DNA of 64,000 nucleotides from an uncultured Luminiphilus sp. Lineage in GTDB: Bacteria > Pseudomonadota > Gammaproteobacteria > Pseudomonadales > Halieaceae. Below the pieces are notes generated by a model. The model made no database searches and had not been told where the DNA came from. It saw only the letters and a list, made by a program, of their open reading frames with translations. Position 1 is the stretch's first letter. Each line of letters begins with the position of its first letter. Positions 38,098 to 45,867 of the stretch are shown here, piece by piece. The stretch spans positions 46,361-110,360 of the forward strand of contig CALSMP010000013.1 of the NCBI GenBank assembly GCA_943787485.1, given 5' to 3'. The position numbers and the translations under genes were made by a program.

Positions 38098-39635
38098 CCG
38101 ATAAGGTGGTCCGCCTGCCGATCTGCCAGCGCCGTGAGGGTAAAGGTGGGATTGACTGCACCTGTGCTGGGAAACAGGCTCGGTCCCGCAACGAATAGGT
38201 TGTCTGTGTCATGGACACGCCCAAAACTATCGGTAACTGAGCTCTGTTCATCCCGACCCATGACTGTACCGCCCAAAATGTGCATGGGGACCCGTGGACC
38301 TTGCCACACGTCAGTTGCCCCCGCCGCCCGGAAAATAGCCTGTCCCTCAGCCATCCGCTGATCCCATCGATTAATCAGATCTGCTGAAAGATCGTGATAA
38401 GTATGGGCGAGCGGTATGCCATCCCGGTCGGTGCTATCGCTCAGCGTAATTCGATTTTCAGATCGGGCAATGTCCTCTATTACGAGCGTCATGTTGCCAA
38501 TGTGCTTGGCGGCTTTTTCAAGCCATGGCTTGACCTGTGGACCGACAATGTCGGGTCGGCTGGTGCCATAGCCCAAAAGATCATGAGGTTTGATGGCGTT
38601 GGCGATGATCCATTGAGAAGATCCAAAGCCGCCTGCTGCCGCTTTATTGTCGTAATCATCGTGGCTAACTAGCTGACCACCGGTGACCCCCAGGTGAGGC
38701 TGGGTTTCGCTCTCAAATAAGCCAAAAATGGTCCCCGCGGGATGGCTGGTTAGGTAGCGCCCCAACTGATCGTATCGATTTCCGGGGGCGGGGGTGGTGC
38801 CGTCGGCGGAGCTGAGTAGGATCCTAGTGGTTTGCACGGTAAAGGCGGCGATAATGAATCGCGCCGCTCGGAGTGTTTTTTCGCTTCCCCGCTGGAGATA
38901 CTTAACCTTTGCAATTTTTTCAGGGTTGTTGACGTCGCGCTCCACGCGGATGACCCGCGCATCGTGAACCAGCGTGACGCCGGCTTTCAACGCTCGCGGC
39001 AACCAGGTAACAAGAGGATTGGCCAGGGCCCCGATAGGGCACCCCGAGTCGCACCAGCCATCATAAAGGCATGAGGCGCGACCCTTGTAAGGCCTGCTGT
39101 TGATGGCGAGAGGGAGCGGCGCGGTACGTTTTCCTTGCGCTGCGAAGCCCTTCTGAATCACCCGTCCCTGGGAGAATATCGGCAGGGGAGACATCGGATA
39201 AGCGGCACCTTCTGGGCGCCAAATTTCCTGCTCGGCGTCTCCACTGATGCCTACCTCGGCTTGAATGCGGTCGTAGTAAGGCCTGAGCTCTTCGTAATCA
39301 AAAGGCCAGTCCAGCCCGACACCGTGGTCCGACGCCACGGTAAAATCGCCCTTGTGAAGCCGTAGCCAAACACCGTAATGGTGCACCGCTGACCCCCCCG
39401 TGCCGCTTCCTGCGTTAAAGGCATGACCCACAGGGTGATTACCGCGCTCTTCTACAGCGGGTCCGCTCCATTTCAGCTTGCGGGCCCATATTTGTGAGCT
39501 AATCAGATCTTGAGTGGATCGTTCCGGACCCGCCTCCAAGACAGTCACCCTTTCGCCAGCCTCGGCAAGCCGGGCGGCCAGAAACAGCCCAGCAGCGCCG
39601 GCGCCAACGATAACCGTGTCGGTTGTTTCAGCCAC
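38094..39635 (-). CDS. GMC-family FAD oxidoreductase
   Basis: Flavoprotein oxidase or dehydrogenase of about 513 residues. The N-terminal dinucleotide motif is VIVGAGAAGLFLAARLAEAG, GTGGSAVHHYG is the GMC signature region, and the C terminus has GTVMG and the flavin motif NLFVAGPSLFPSTGAVNPTFT, containing the usual Asn. There is no signal peptide, yet the preceding coupled gene encodes a Tat-exported subunit, so the pair may be exported together. The GTG start overlaps that gene's stop (TAGTG). It likely oxidises an alcohol group in the periplasm; substrate unknown. Confidence 0.88.
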   Translation of the reverse strand: MAETTDTVIVGAGAAGLFLAARLAEAGERVTVLEAGPERSTQDLISSQIWARKLKWSGPAVEERGNHPVGHAFNAGSGTGGSAVHHYGVWLRLHKGDFTVASDHGVGLDWPFDYEELRPYYDRIQAEVGISGDAEQEIWRPEGAAYPMSPLPIFSQGRVIQKGFAAQGKRTAPLPLAINSRPYKGRASCLYDGWCDSGCPIGALANPLVTWLPRALKAGVTLVHDARVIRVERDVNNPEKIAKVKYLQRGSEKTLRAARFIIAAFTVQTTRILLSSADGTTPAPGNRYDQLGRYLTSHPAGTIFGLFESETQPHLGVTGGQLVSHDDYDNKAAAGGFGSSQWIIANAIKPHDLLGYGTSRPDIVGPQVKPWLEKAAKHIGNMTLVIEDIARSENRITLSDSTDRDGIPLAHTYHDLSADLINRWDQRMAEGQAIFRAAGATDVWQGPRVPMHILGGTVMGRDEQSSVTDSFGRVHDTDNLFVAGPSLFPSTGAVNPTFTLTALADRQADHLIG

Positions 39636-40165
39636 TACCAAACCGGCTCGGGGTGAATATGTGCGGCATAGGGTATATCAAGGGTGGCGAAGCCCTCAGG
39701 GGTCCCGTAAGCGACGTCGAGAGCGTCAGCGCGCAATACAAAAAAAGCATAGCTGGCGGGTGGCCCCATCCAGTCGGTCAGGGCATCAGTCGCCATGGCC
39801 CCTATCAGTTGTTCTGGGGTGTTCTCAGGGAGGGCCAGTTTGGTGATGAGATTATCGGCTAGCGCACGGTAAAAGCCTTGTTGATCGAGGGGGTCAACGC
39901 CCAGGTATTTGGCGATCAATTTAGAGCCGGATCCCAGGGCGAGTTGACTGTCGATAAAGGGGGCGAGGCCTGCCAGGAGAGCTCCCGGCACGAGGGCGTC
40001 ACCCACGCTTTCGAGGGCACCACACTGGGTGGCGGTCAATACCTGAGGGGTGAAGCCGCGTTCTCGAGCGGCTTTGGGTGTGGCTTTAACCCAGTGTCCA
40101 CCAATAAAAAAGGTGCCGAGGGCGGTGCCGCCCCCGGCGAGGACCCTGCGCCGGGATAAACTCAC
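39635..40165 (-). CDS. Tat-exported gluconate 2-dehydrogenase subunit 3-like protein
   Basis: A 176-residue protein with a twin-arginine signal (SRRRVLAGGGTALGTFF) and the small-subunit pattern LTATQCGALESVGDALVPG. Such subunits accompany GMC dehydrogenases and provide the export signal for the complex. The GTG start lies 5 bases after the TonB receptor gene and the stop overlaps the GMC start. The usual cytochrome c third subunit is not encoded here. Confidence 0.85.
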   Translation of the reverse strand: MSLSRRRVLAGGGTALGTFFIGGHWVKATPKAARERGFTPQVLTATQCGALESVGDALVPGALLAGLAPFIDSQLALGSGSKLIAKYLGVDPLDQQGFYRALADNLITKLALPENTPEQLIGAMATDALTDWMGPPASYAFFVLRADALDVAYGTPEGFATLDIPYAAHIHPEPVW

Positions 40166-40170
40166 CCGGA

Positions 40171-42648
40171 TCAGAACTCCTTGCGGACGCTGAATGAGAA
40201 GTAGCGGGGCGCCTTGTATGCCACTTCGTTACAACCACAGAGCGTGGCCAAGTCAAAGCCCTGAATCCCCGGCCTCTCGTCGGTGATGTTTCGCGCTGCG
40301 AGTGTGGCCAGCCAGCCATCGGTCTCAAAGCTGATCTGTGCATTGACGACGGTGTAGCTGTCAAACTTGTCAGCGTCAAAGTTTCGCAGGTTGTAGAAAT
40401 ACTCGTCGGAGTAGCTTACGTCACCCTGCACGGCCATCCGTCCGCCAAGGGCATCAAAGCCATAGCGTACGAGACCGGTCGCCTGAAACTCAGGTGCATA
40501 GGTTGGGTCCACGTCGATGGGTGCCAGTGGCGAGCCGTTACGCAGTGATACGTCCTTGACCGTCGCATCAAAGTAAGAGCCACTCAAGATAATGTCGAGA
40601 CCGGGCATGGGGTTAGTTTGTACCTCAAGCTCCACGCCGTAGTTGTCCGCGTCTTTATTGATAACAACGCCGCCCACACCTACAAAGAGGAAGGCTTGGT
40701 AGTCGGTATAATCGTAGTAGAACGCCGTTCCGTTAATACGCGTTGTGCCGCCACCGAGAGTGGCTTTGAAGCCGCCCTCATAAGAGGTCAGTTCTTCAGA
40801 GTCGTAGGGTAAGCCGGCGTCCCCACCCGAGCCAAAATACGCGCCTAGCAACGGTGCGTTGTAACTACCAGCTTTGACGCCCCTGTTCACACCGCCGTAG
40901 ACCATCAAATCGTCGGTGACGTTGTAAGAAAGCTGCAGTTTGCCGGCCCACAGGCTTTCTGAGTTTTCGTCTTCGTAGCTAACTCCCACAAAACACTGAT
41001 CAAGCTGTCCGTTAAAGCAAGGGGACGTGTTGACCACGTAGGACGACTCTGACGGCGCCACACCCAGCACGAGACCAAAATCCTTCTCTTCGCGCATTAC
41101 CCGCAAACCGGCGATCAACGCAAGGTTGGGCGTGATGTCATATTCATACTGGCCAAAGAGGCTGTAGGAGTCGGTCTCCAGTTGGGCAACAGTACCCACG
41201 TCAATGGGTACGCCGCCAAACACGTCGGCGAAGGACCCCACAGGACCTTTTAAGCCGTTGTCAGATTCTGAATCGATATTCAGGTAGTAGAAGCCAGCGA
41301 CCCATCGACTGCGATCGGTCTCGCCATTGAATCGCAATTCCTGAGTGAAGCTGTCCGCGTCCACGCCTGCATAGTTAGCGAGCTGGTTCACGGGTGCTGA
41401 ATCGACGTCGATAAACAGTAGTTTTTCGTACTGCTTGAAATCGGTTATGGAGGTGAAGGTAATGTCGTTTGCCAGCTCGTAACTCAGCTTGAAGTTAACG
41501 CCGCTGTTCTCGGTGCTGCCCTGATCGGCGAAGGCGAAGTCTCCTGAAAAGGTGAAGTCATCTCCGTCTGGATCAAGATAGCCAAAAAAGTCGGCACCGG
41601 GAGCAAGACGGCCGGGCAAACCACCGCCACCACCGGGCAGCCATTGGTCACCGTCTTCTATATCTGCGCCGGCGTCCAGCCCGGTGTCATTGCCGTTGGC
41701 ATCGACTAGGACCGAGAGACGACTTTCATCGCTGGGTGTGTTGATTACGTTGATGAGTTCGGGATCCGTAGCGGGATTGCCGTCGTGATCCATGGCCACA
41801 GCGAGGGTTGATTTGCTTTGATAGGGCCCAGTCGCTACCTCGCTCTCGGAGTAGTTAAAGCTCAGATCCATGCTCAGTCGATCGCTAGGCTGAAACGCAA
41901 AGCGCAGGCGGGCCGCCAGCGTATCGTCATCGCCAAGATCAGCGCCTGCACCCGGTCCCGGATCGCCAAGGAAGGGGAGCTGATCCGCGTTGGTGTATAG
42001 GTTTTTCAGGTAGGGATCCTGTTTGCTGTAGCGGATAGATCCCCGCGCCGCGACGGTATCGCTCAAGGGTCCGCCAACTGCGGCTTCCACTACATAGCGA
42101 TTGGCGTTGTTGTCAACATCGTACTGACCCACCTCAAAATCCACATAACCGGAGGTCTCTTCAAAAGAGGGGGCATTTGAGATGAAGTGCACCAATCCGC
42201 CTGTGGCGTTTCGGCCAAACAGTGTGCCCTGGGGACCCTTCAGGATTTCCACCCGATCGATATCAAAGACCGCGAAGGTCTGCGCCTGCGCGACGGCGAT
42301 ATAGCCCTCATCCAGATACACCGCATTGGGCGCCTCGATGATGTCGTTGAAGTCGTTCTGGGTCACTCCGCGAATGGAGAACTGTGTGTTCTGTCCGGCG
42401 AGGTTGCCTGAAATGTGGACGCCTGGCGAGAAACTTGCGATATCAAAACTTTCGCTGACCCCAAGCGCATCCATCTGCGCCCCGGTAAAGGCCGTAATGG
42501 CAATCGGAACGTCTTGCAGGTTCTGCTCCCGTTTCTGAGCGACCACGACCACCTCTTCGAGCACGCTCTGGGCCTGAGTTGCGGTGCCAAGTAGTGCGGT
42601 GGTGACGGCGACTGCTACGGCTGATAGGGGGAAATGTATACGACTCAT
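40171..42648 (-). CDS. TonB-dependent outer-membrane receptor
   Basis: An 825-residue receptor. After the signal peptide (LLGTATQAQ) comes a TonB-box-like LEEVVVVAQKREQNLQDVPIAITAF, then the plug domain with KGPQGTLFGRNATGGLVHFIS. The 22-strand barrel ends in an aromatic-terminated strand RYFSFSVRKEF. It belongs to the large group whose ligands include carbohydrates, aromatics and lipids. Its operon position after the flavin monooxygenase and before the periplasmic GMC pair suggests that it imports the island's substrate. The likely promoter is upstream of the flavin monooxygenase gene. Confidence 0.92.
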   Translation of the reverse strand: MSRIHFPLSAVAVAVTTALLGTATQAQSVLEEVVVVAQKREQNLQDVPIAITAFTGAQMDALGVSESFDIASFSPGVHISGNLAGQNTQFSIRGVTQNDFNDIIEAPNAVYLDEGYIAVAQAQTFAVFDIDRVEILKGPQGTLFGRNATGGLVHFISNAPSFEETSGYVDFEVGQYDVDNNANRYVVEAAVGGPLSDTVAARGSIRYSKQDPYLKNLYTNADQLPFLGDPGPGAGADLGDDDTLAARLRFAFQPSDRLSMDLSFNYSESEVATGPYQSKSTLAVAMDHDGNPATDPELINVINTPSDESRLSVLVDANGNDTGLDAGADIEDGDQWLPGGGGGLPGRLAPGADFFGYLDPDGDDFTFSGDFAFADQGSTENSGVNFKLSYELANDITFTSITDFKQYEKLLFIDVDSAPVNQLANYAGVDADSFTQELRFNGETDRSRWVAGFYYLNIDSESDNGLKGPVGSFADVFGGVPIDVGTVAQLETDSYSLFGQYEYDITPNLALIAGLRVMREEKDFGLVLGVAPSESSYVVNTSPCFNGQLDQCFVGVSYEDENSESLWAGKLQLSYNVTDDLMVYGGVNRGVKAGSYNAPLLGAYFGSGGDAGLPYDSEELTSYEGGFKATLGGGTTRINGTAFYYDYTDYQAFLFVGVGGVVINKDADNYGVELEVQTNPMPGLDIILSGSYFDATVKDVSLRNGSPLAPIDVDPTYAPEFQATGLVRYGFDALGGRMAVQGDVSYSDEYFYNLRNFDADKFDSYTVVNAQISFETDGWLATLAARNITDERPGIQGFDLATLCGCNEVAYKAPRYFSFSVRKEF

Positions 42649-42733
42649 GGTGAACTCCTCGACGCTTTACGTCTTTTAGGGCACGACTGGTTGGCTGATT
42701 GACTGTTTGATAGCGACTCTGTTTTTACCACAC

Positions 42734-43900
42734 TCACGCGGGGTTTCTAAGACCTTTTGCTTCTAATCTTGGCAAAACTTCTTCCCGAAAATAAGGAAAT
42801 TCCTTGGCGTAATCAACGAAAGCGAGGGTTGTGCCGCACACGCCGGTGTCGCTAAGTTGTTCAAGTTGATCGGCAATATGATCGGGCGTGCCCACCAAGG
42901 GGAACCCGCCATGCCCGGCCGCAAACCGATCCCGAAAAAGTGTTAGGGCTTCTTTGGTGAAGGATTGCGCATGTAGTCCTTGCAAGCTCATTAGATTATC
43001 AACCGCTTCCCAGTCCGCATTTTCATTGGCGTACCAGTGCAGGTAGTCCTCGGCTTCCTGTTGGGTAGGTCGACAGACCACGGTACAAAAGGTCAGTACG
43101 TTTACGGTTCGGCCAACCGAGGCTGCTCGTGTAGCTATATCCTTGACAGTCTCGCGCGCTTGATCAAAGTCAAATACTGGTGTGAACAAGAAGTCGGCAT
43201 TGCGCATCGCGAATTCCCGGCCTTCTTGTGAAGCGGCGGCATTGATGATGGGCAGTCGGGACTGGACAGGGTGGGGCAGGCTGTAGATTCCCTTGCCTTG
43301 ATAAAAACGACCGTCCCAGTCGAAGGCCTTGTTCTCCTGCCAGAGTTTTTGCACGTACTCGAACCATTCTTGCGCCATGGCGTAGCGATCGTTGTGATCC
43401 CCCGGTAAGTCCACGCCGAAGGCGTCGTATTCGGGCTTATTCCAGCCCGCTACAACATTGAGGCCGATCCGGCCGCCCGAGAGTTGATCGAGCGTAGCTA
43501 GCTGTTTGGCAACAACCACAGGATGGTTGAAGGCTGTGTGAACCGTTGCGAAGATCTGGATGCGTGTTGAGTGAGCTGCAAGCCCAGCGGCCCAGGTTAC
43601 CGTTTCTAAAACATTGCCATGGAAATCGGTCTCTCCGCCGTATCCAATCCAGCGAGCAATTGGGAGCATGAATTCGATACCCGCTTCATCGCACTGTTGG
43701 ACGAGGTCAATATTGTTTGTCCAATCGTTACTCCAACGCTCGTCGACCTTGGTTACCGCCATGCCGCTCGAGCAATTCGCGGAGAACGTGCCGAGCTTCA
43801 GTTTGTTATCGTTAAACATCGGCGCTGTCATCGACGGGCGTCTCTCTTTTAGGGTGACCGAATTAGCGTGGCCGGACTGTCGTGGCGCCCTTGTACTCAT
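42734..43900 (-). CDS. RutA-like flavin-dependent (LLM class) monooxygenase
   Basis: Bacterial luciferase-like TIM barrel of about 388 residues. The segments FMLPIARWIGYGGETDFHGNVLE, AAHSTRIQIFATVHTAFNHPVV and GRIGLNVVAGWNKPEYDAFG resemble RutA, which cleaves the amide bond of pyrimidines with a flavin-N5-peroxide, more than SsuD. A role on an amide, lactam or sulfonate is possible. ATG 43900 has an AGAGA upstream; ATG 43831, which removes a poorly conserved 23-residue extension, is an alternative. Divergent from a MaoC gene with an operator in between. Confidence 0.85.
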   Translation of the reverse strand: MSTRAPRQSGHANSVTLKERRPSMTAPMFNDNKLKLGTFSANCSSGMAVTKVDERWSNDWTNNIDLVQQCDEAGIEFMLPIARWIGYGGETDFHGNVLETVTWAAGLAAHSTRIQIFATVHTAFNHPVVVAKQLATLDQLSGGRIGLNVVAGWNKPEYDAFGVDLPGDHNDRYAMAQEWFEYVQKLWQENKAFDWDGRFYQGKGIYSLPHPVQSRLPIINAAASQEGREFAMRNADFLFTPVFDFDQARETVKDIATRAASVGRTVNVLTFCTVVCRPTQQEAEDYLHWYANENADWEAVDNLMSLQGLHAQSFTKEALTLFRDRFAAGHGGFPLVGTPDHIADQLEQLSDTGVCGTTLAFVDYAKEFPYFREEVLPRLEAKGLRNPA

Positions 43901-43960
43901 CAATCTCTTTTGACCAGTCAGGTACCCAAGCGCACTCGCGCCGGCTTGCTACCACGATTG

Positions 43961-43980
43961 ATATTTTAAATATAAAATAT
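43961..43980. promoter_or_regulatory. predicted MarR-type operator, site 3
   Basis: ATATTTTAAATATAAAATAT: two exact 8-base arms (ATATTTTA and TAAAATAT) around AATA. It is one of two copies with perfect arms, and lies between the divergent flavin monooxygenase gene (start 43900, minus) and MaoC gene (start 44060, plus). Confidence 0.75.
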
Positions 43981-44059
43981 TGCCTTCCCAAGGTTTTGGC
44001 AACACTTTTTTAGCCAACTAGGGCAGGGCAGGCTTGCTCCCAACGACGGAGGTGGATTG

Positions 44060-44515
44060 GTGCGTTATCTAGAAGACTTTGTGGCTGGCCAGCGGATAGA
44101 GCTAGCGCCGATCACGGTCCAAGAGCCCGAAATTATTGAATTTGCAACGCGTTTCGATCCTCAGGCATTTCACGTCGACCCCGGACACCCAACAACCCTG
44201 AGCTTAGGGGGGGTGATGGCGAGTGGTTGGCACACGGCAGCGCTTTTTATGCGCATGATTGTGGATGCGTACTTGGCCGACACGGCCGTGCTCACTTCGC
44301 CCGGTGTTGACGAGCTGCGGTGGCTTCATCCGGTACGTCCAGGCGATACGCTCTGTGGGGAGGTGATTGTTGAGCAGGTGCGGATCAGCGAATCAAAACC
44401 TGATAGGGGGCTGCTGAGCACTCGGGTAGTGCTTCACAACCAATCTGATGAGGCAGTCTTCAGCGTGAAGACCTTGGCATTTGTGTTGCGTAGGCCTGCT
44501 AACGAATTGCCGTAA
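44060..44515 (+). CDS. MaoC-like hotdog acyl-CoA hydratase
   Basis: About 151 residues, single hotdog domain. The catalytic Asp-His motif is preserved as RFDPQAFHVDP near residue 32, followed by GGVMASGWHTAALFMR, typical of (R)-specific enoyl-CoA hydratases. A GGAGG ribosome-binding site stands about 8 bases before GTG 44060. Its 3' end overlaps the convergent RidA gene by 17 bases. It would hydrate an unsaturated CoA intermediate of the pathway. Confidence 0.87.
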   Translation: MRYLEDFVAGQRIELAPITVQEPEIIEFATRFDPQAFHVDPGHPTTLSLGGVMASGWHTAALFMRMIVDAYLADTAVLTSPGVDELRWLHPVRPGDTLCGEVIVEQVRISESKPDRGLLSTRVVLHNQSDEAVFSVKTLAFVLRRPANELP

Positions 44516-44891
44516 CTTCGACCTCAACAAGCGCCTCATCCTCTATCAGCGCTGACACCTCGACGACACTCATCGCCGGAAAATGCTTCCCCATTACCTC
44601 ACGGTAAGCAGACCCAACTTCCCGCAGATTGTCTAGGTAAGCCTGTTTATCGGTGATGTACCAGGTCATCCTAGTCATGTGTTCCGGCCCAGCCTGTGCC
44701 GCGGAGAGGATCGCCCTGACGTTGATTAGGGCCTGACGCAGTTGCCCCACGAAATCTTTCGACTCGAACACCTCGTCAGTGTTCCAGCCAATTTGCCCAC
44801 CGCAAAAAATATGCTCGGTACCGGTTGCCAAAATGCCGTTGGCGTAGCCCCTGGGACGTGGCCACCCTTCGGGGAGCAGCGTGGTGTGCAT
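44499..44891 (-). CDS. RidA/RutC-family protein
   Basis: About 130 residues, the usual length. The conserved Arg is in MTRMTWYIT and the terminal acidic segment in ALVEVEVTAIR. RidA proteins hydrolyse imines and enamines, releasing ammonia. I chose ATG 44891; a longer frame starting at 44966 would translate through the predicted operator at 44927-44946. A RidA enzyme next to a RutA-like oxygenase and an aryl-CoA monooxygenase supports an amino- or N-heterocyclic substrate. Confidence 0.88.
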   Translation of the reverse strand: MHTTLLPEGWPRPRGYANGILATGTEHIFCGGQIGWNTDEVFESKDFVGQLRQALINVRAILSAAQAGPEHMTRMTWYITDKQAYLDNLREVGSAYREVMGKHFPAMSVVEVSALIEDEALVEVEVTAIR

Positions 44892-44926
44892 ATCGAGATC
44901 CGTTTGCAATCTGTTGATGCTAGAGT

Positions 44927-44946
44927 ATATTTTAGGTTTAAAATAT
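44927..44946. promoter_or_regulatory. predicted MarR-type operator, site 4
   Basis: ATATTTTAGGTTTAAAATAT, with exact ATATTTTA and TAAAATAT arms around GGTT. It lies between the divergent RidA gene (minus) and the cyclase-iorA-iorB-yeiH operon (plus), so it may control both. Confidence 0.75.
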
Positions 44947-45033
44947 TCGCTAGTGTCTAACGCCATCGCAAGGCGATAAACTGCGTGTCATCAGCGTCGA
45001 GCTGACGCTACAAGGCTTGGGAGGGCCTGCGTT

Positions 45034-45825
45034 ATGAGTAACCCGCTTTTAGAGGTAGCCGCCGATCTGTTATCTGGCGCCATCAAGGTAGTGGATTTGA
45101 GTGTGACGTTAAATCCCAATACCCCCATTCTTCAGCTGCCCGAGGAGTTTGGCTGGAAGAACGCTTGGCCCTTTAGCATGGAAGAGATTTCTCGCTATGA
45201 CGAGCGCGGTCCCGCGTGGTATTGGAACAACATTAAGTGTGGTGAACATACCGGTACACATTTTGATGCGCCGATTCACTGGGTGACGGGTAAAGATCAC
45301 GAAAATCACGCGACGGATACCTTGCCGCCGGCTACTTTTGTGGCGCCCTGTGTTGTGATTGATGCGTCTGCCGAGACGGCTGCCGATGAGGATTTTCTCC
45401 TGACACGAGACTATCTGGAGCAGTGGGAAGCAACCTACGGCCAGATTCCTCAACGGTCTTGGGTGCTATACCGAACCGATTGGTCCAAGCGCAGCGACCC
45501 CGACGCCTTTCTGAATAGACGAGAAGACGGTAACCACAGTCCCGGTTGGGACCCCGCTGCGATTACCTTTCTCGCAGAAGAGCGCGACGTGACTGGCGTT
45601 GGCACTGAAACAGTGGGCACGGACGCCGGTCAGGCCGCCGCGCAGGATCCCATGTTTCCCTGCCACAACCTGATGCACGGGGCCAACAAATGCGGACTGG
45701 CCAGTCTGTGCAATTTGGATCAATTGCCCCCAACCGGTGCCATTCTGATTGCGGCACCACTGAAAATTCAAAATGGCTCTGGCAGCCCTTGCCGAGTCAT
45801 TGCGTTGGTGCCGACGGCGGGCTGA
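45034..45825 (+). CDS. cyclase/kynurenine formamidase-family metal hydrolase
   Basis: A 263-residue member of the cyclase superfamily. The metal-binding signature is HTGTHFDAPIHW near residue 72, and the N terminus has KVVDLSVTLNPNTP. Family members include KynB formamidase, isatin hydrolase and polyketide cyclases, all acting on amides, lactams or ring closures. It begins an operon with iorA, iorB and yeiH. An isatin- or formamide-type hydrolysis would suit the indolepyruvate oxidoreductase neighbours; this is inference, and kynureninase is not in the window. Confidence 0.83.
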   Translation: MSNPLLEVAADLLSGAIKVVDLSVTLNPNTPILQLPEEFGWKNAWPFSMEEISRYDERGPAWYWNNIKCGEHTGTHFDAPIHWVTGKDHENHATDTLPPATFVAPCVVIDASAETAADEDFLLTRDYLEQWEATYGQIPQRSWVLYRTDWSKRSDPDAFLNRREDGNHSPGWDPAAITFLAEERDVTGVGTETVGTDAGQAAAQDPMFPCHNLMHGANKCGLASLCNLDQLPPTGAILIAAPLKIQNGSGSPCRVIALVPTAG

Positions 45826-45867
45826 GTCAGGTCAACAACGCACAGATTTTGGGGGAAGACAGGGCTT

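Noticed and set aside
45034..45825. Assignment of the cyclase-family protein as KynB
   Set aside because: The HTGTHFDAP motif is shared by the whole superfamily and no kynureninase or tryptophan dioxygenase is nearby, so no symbol is given.
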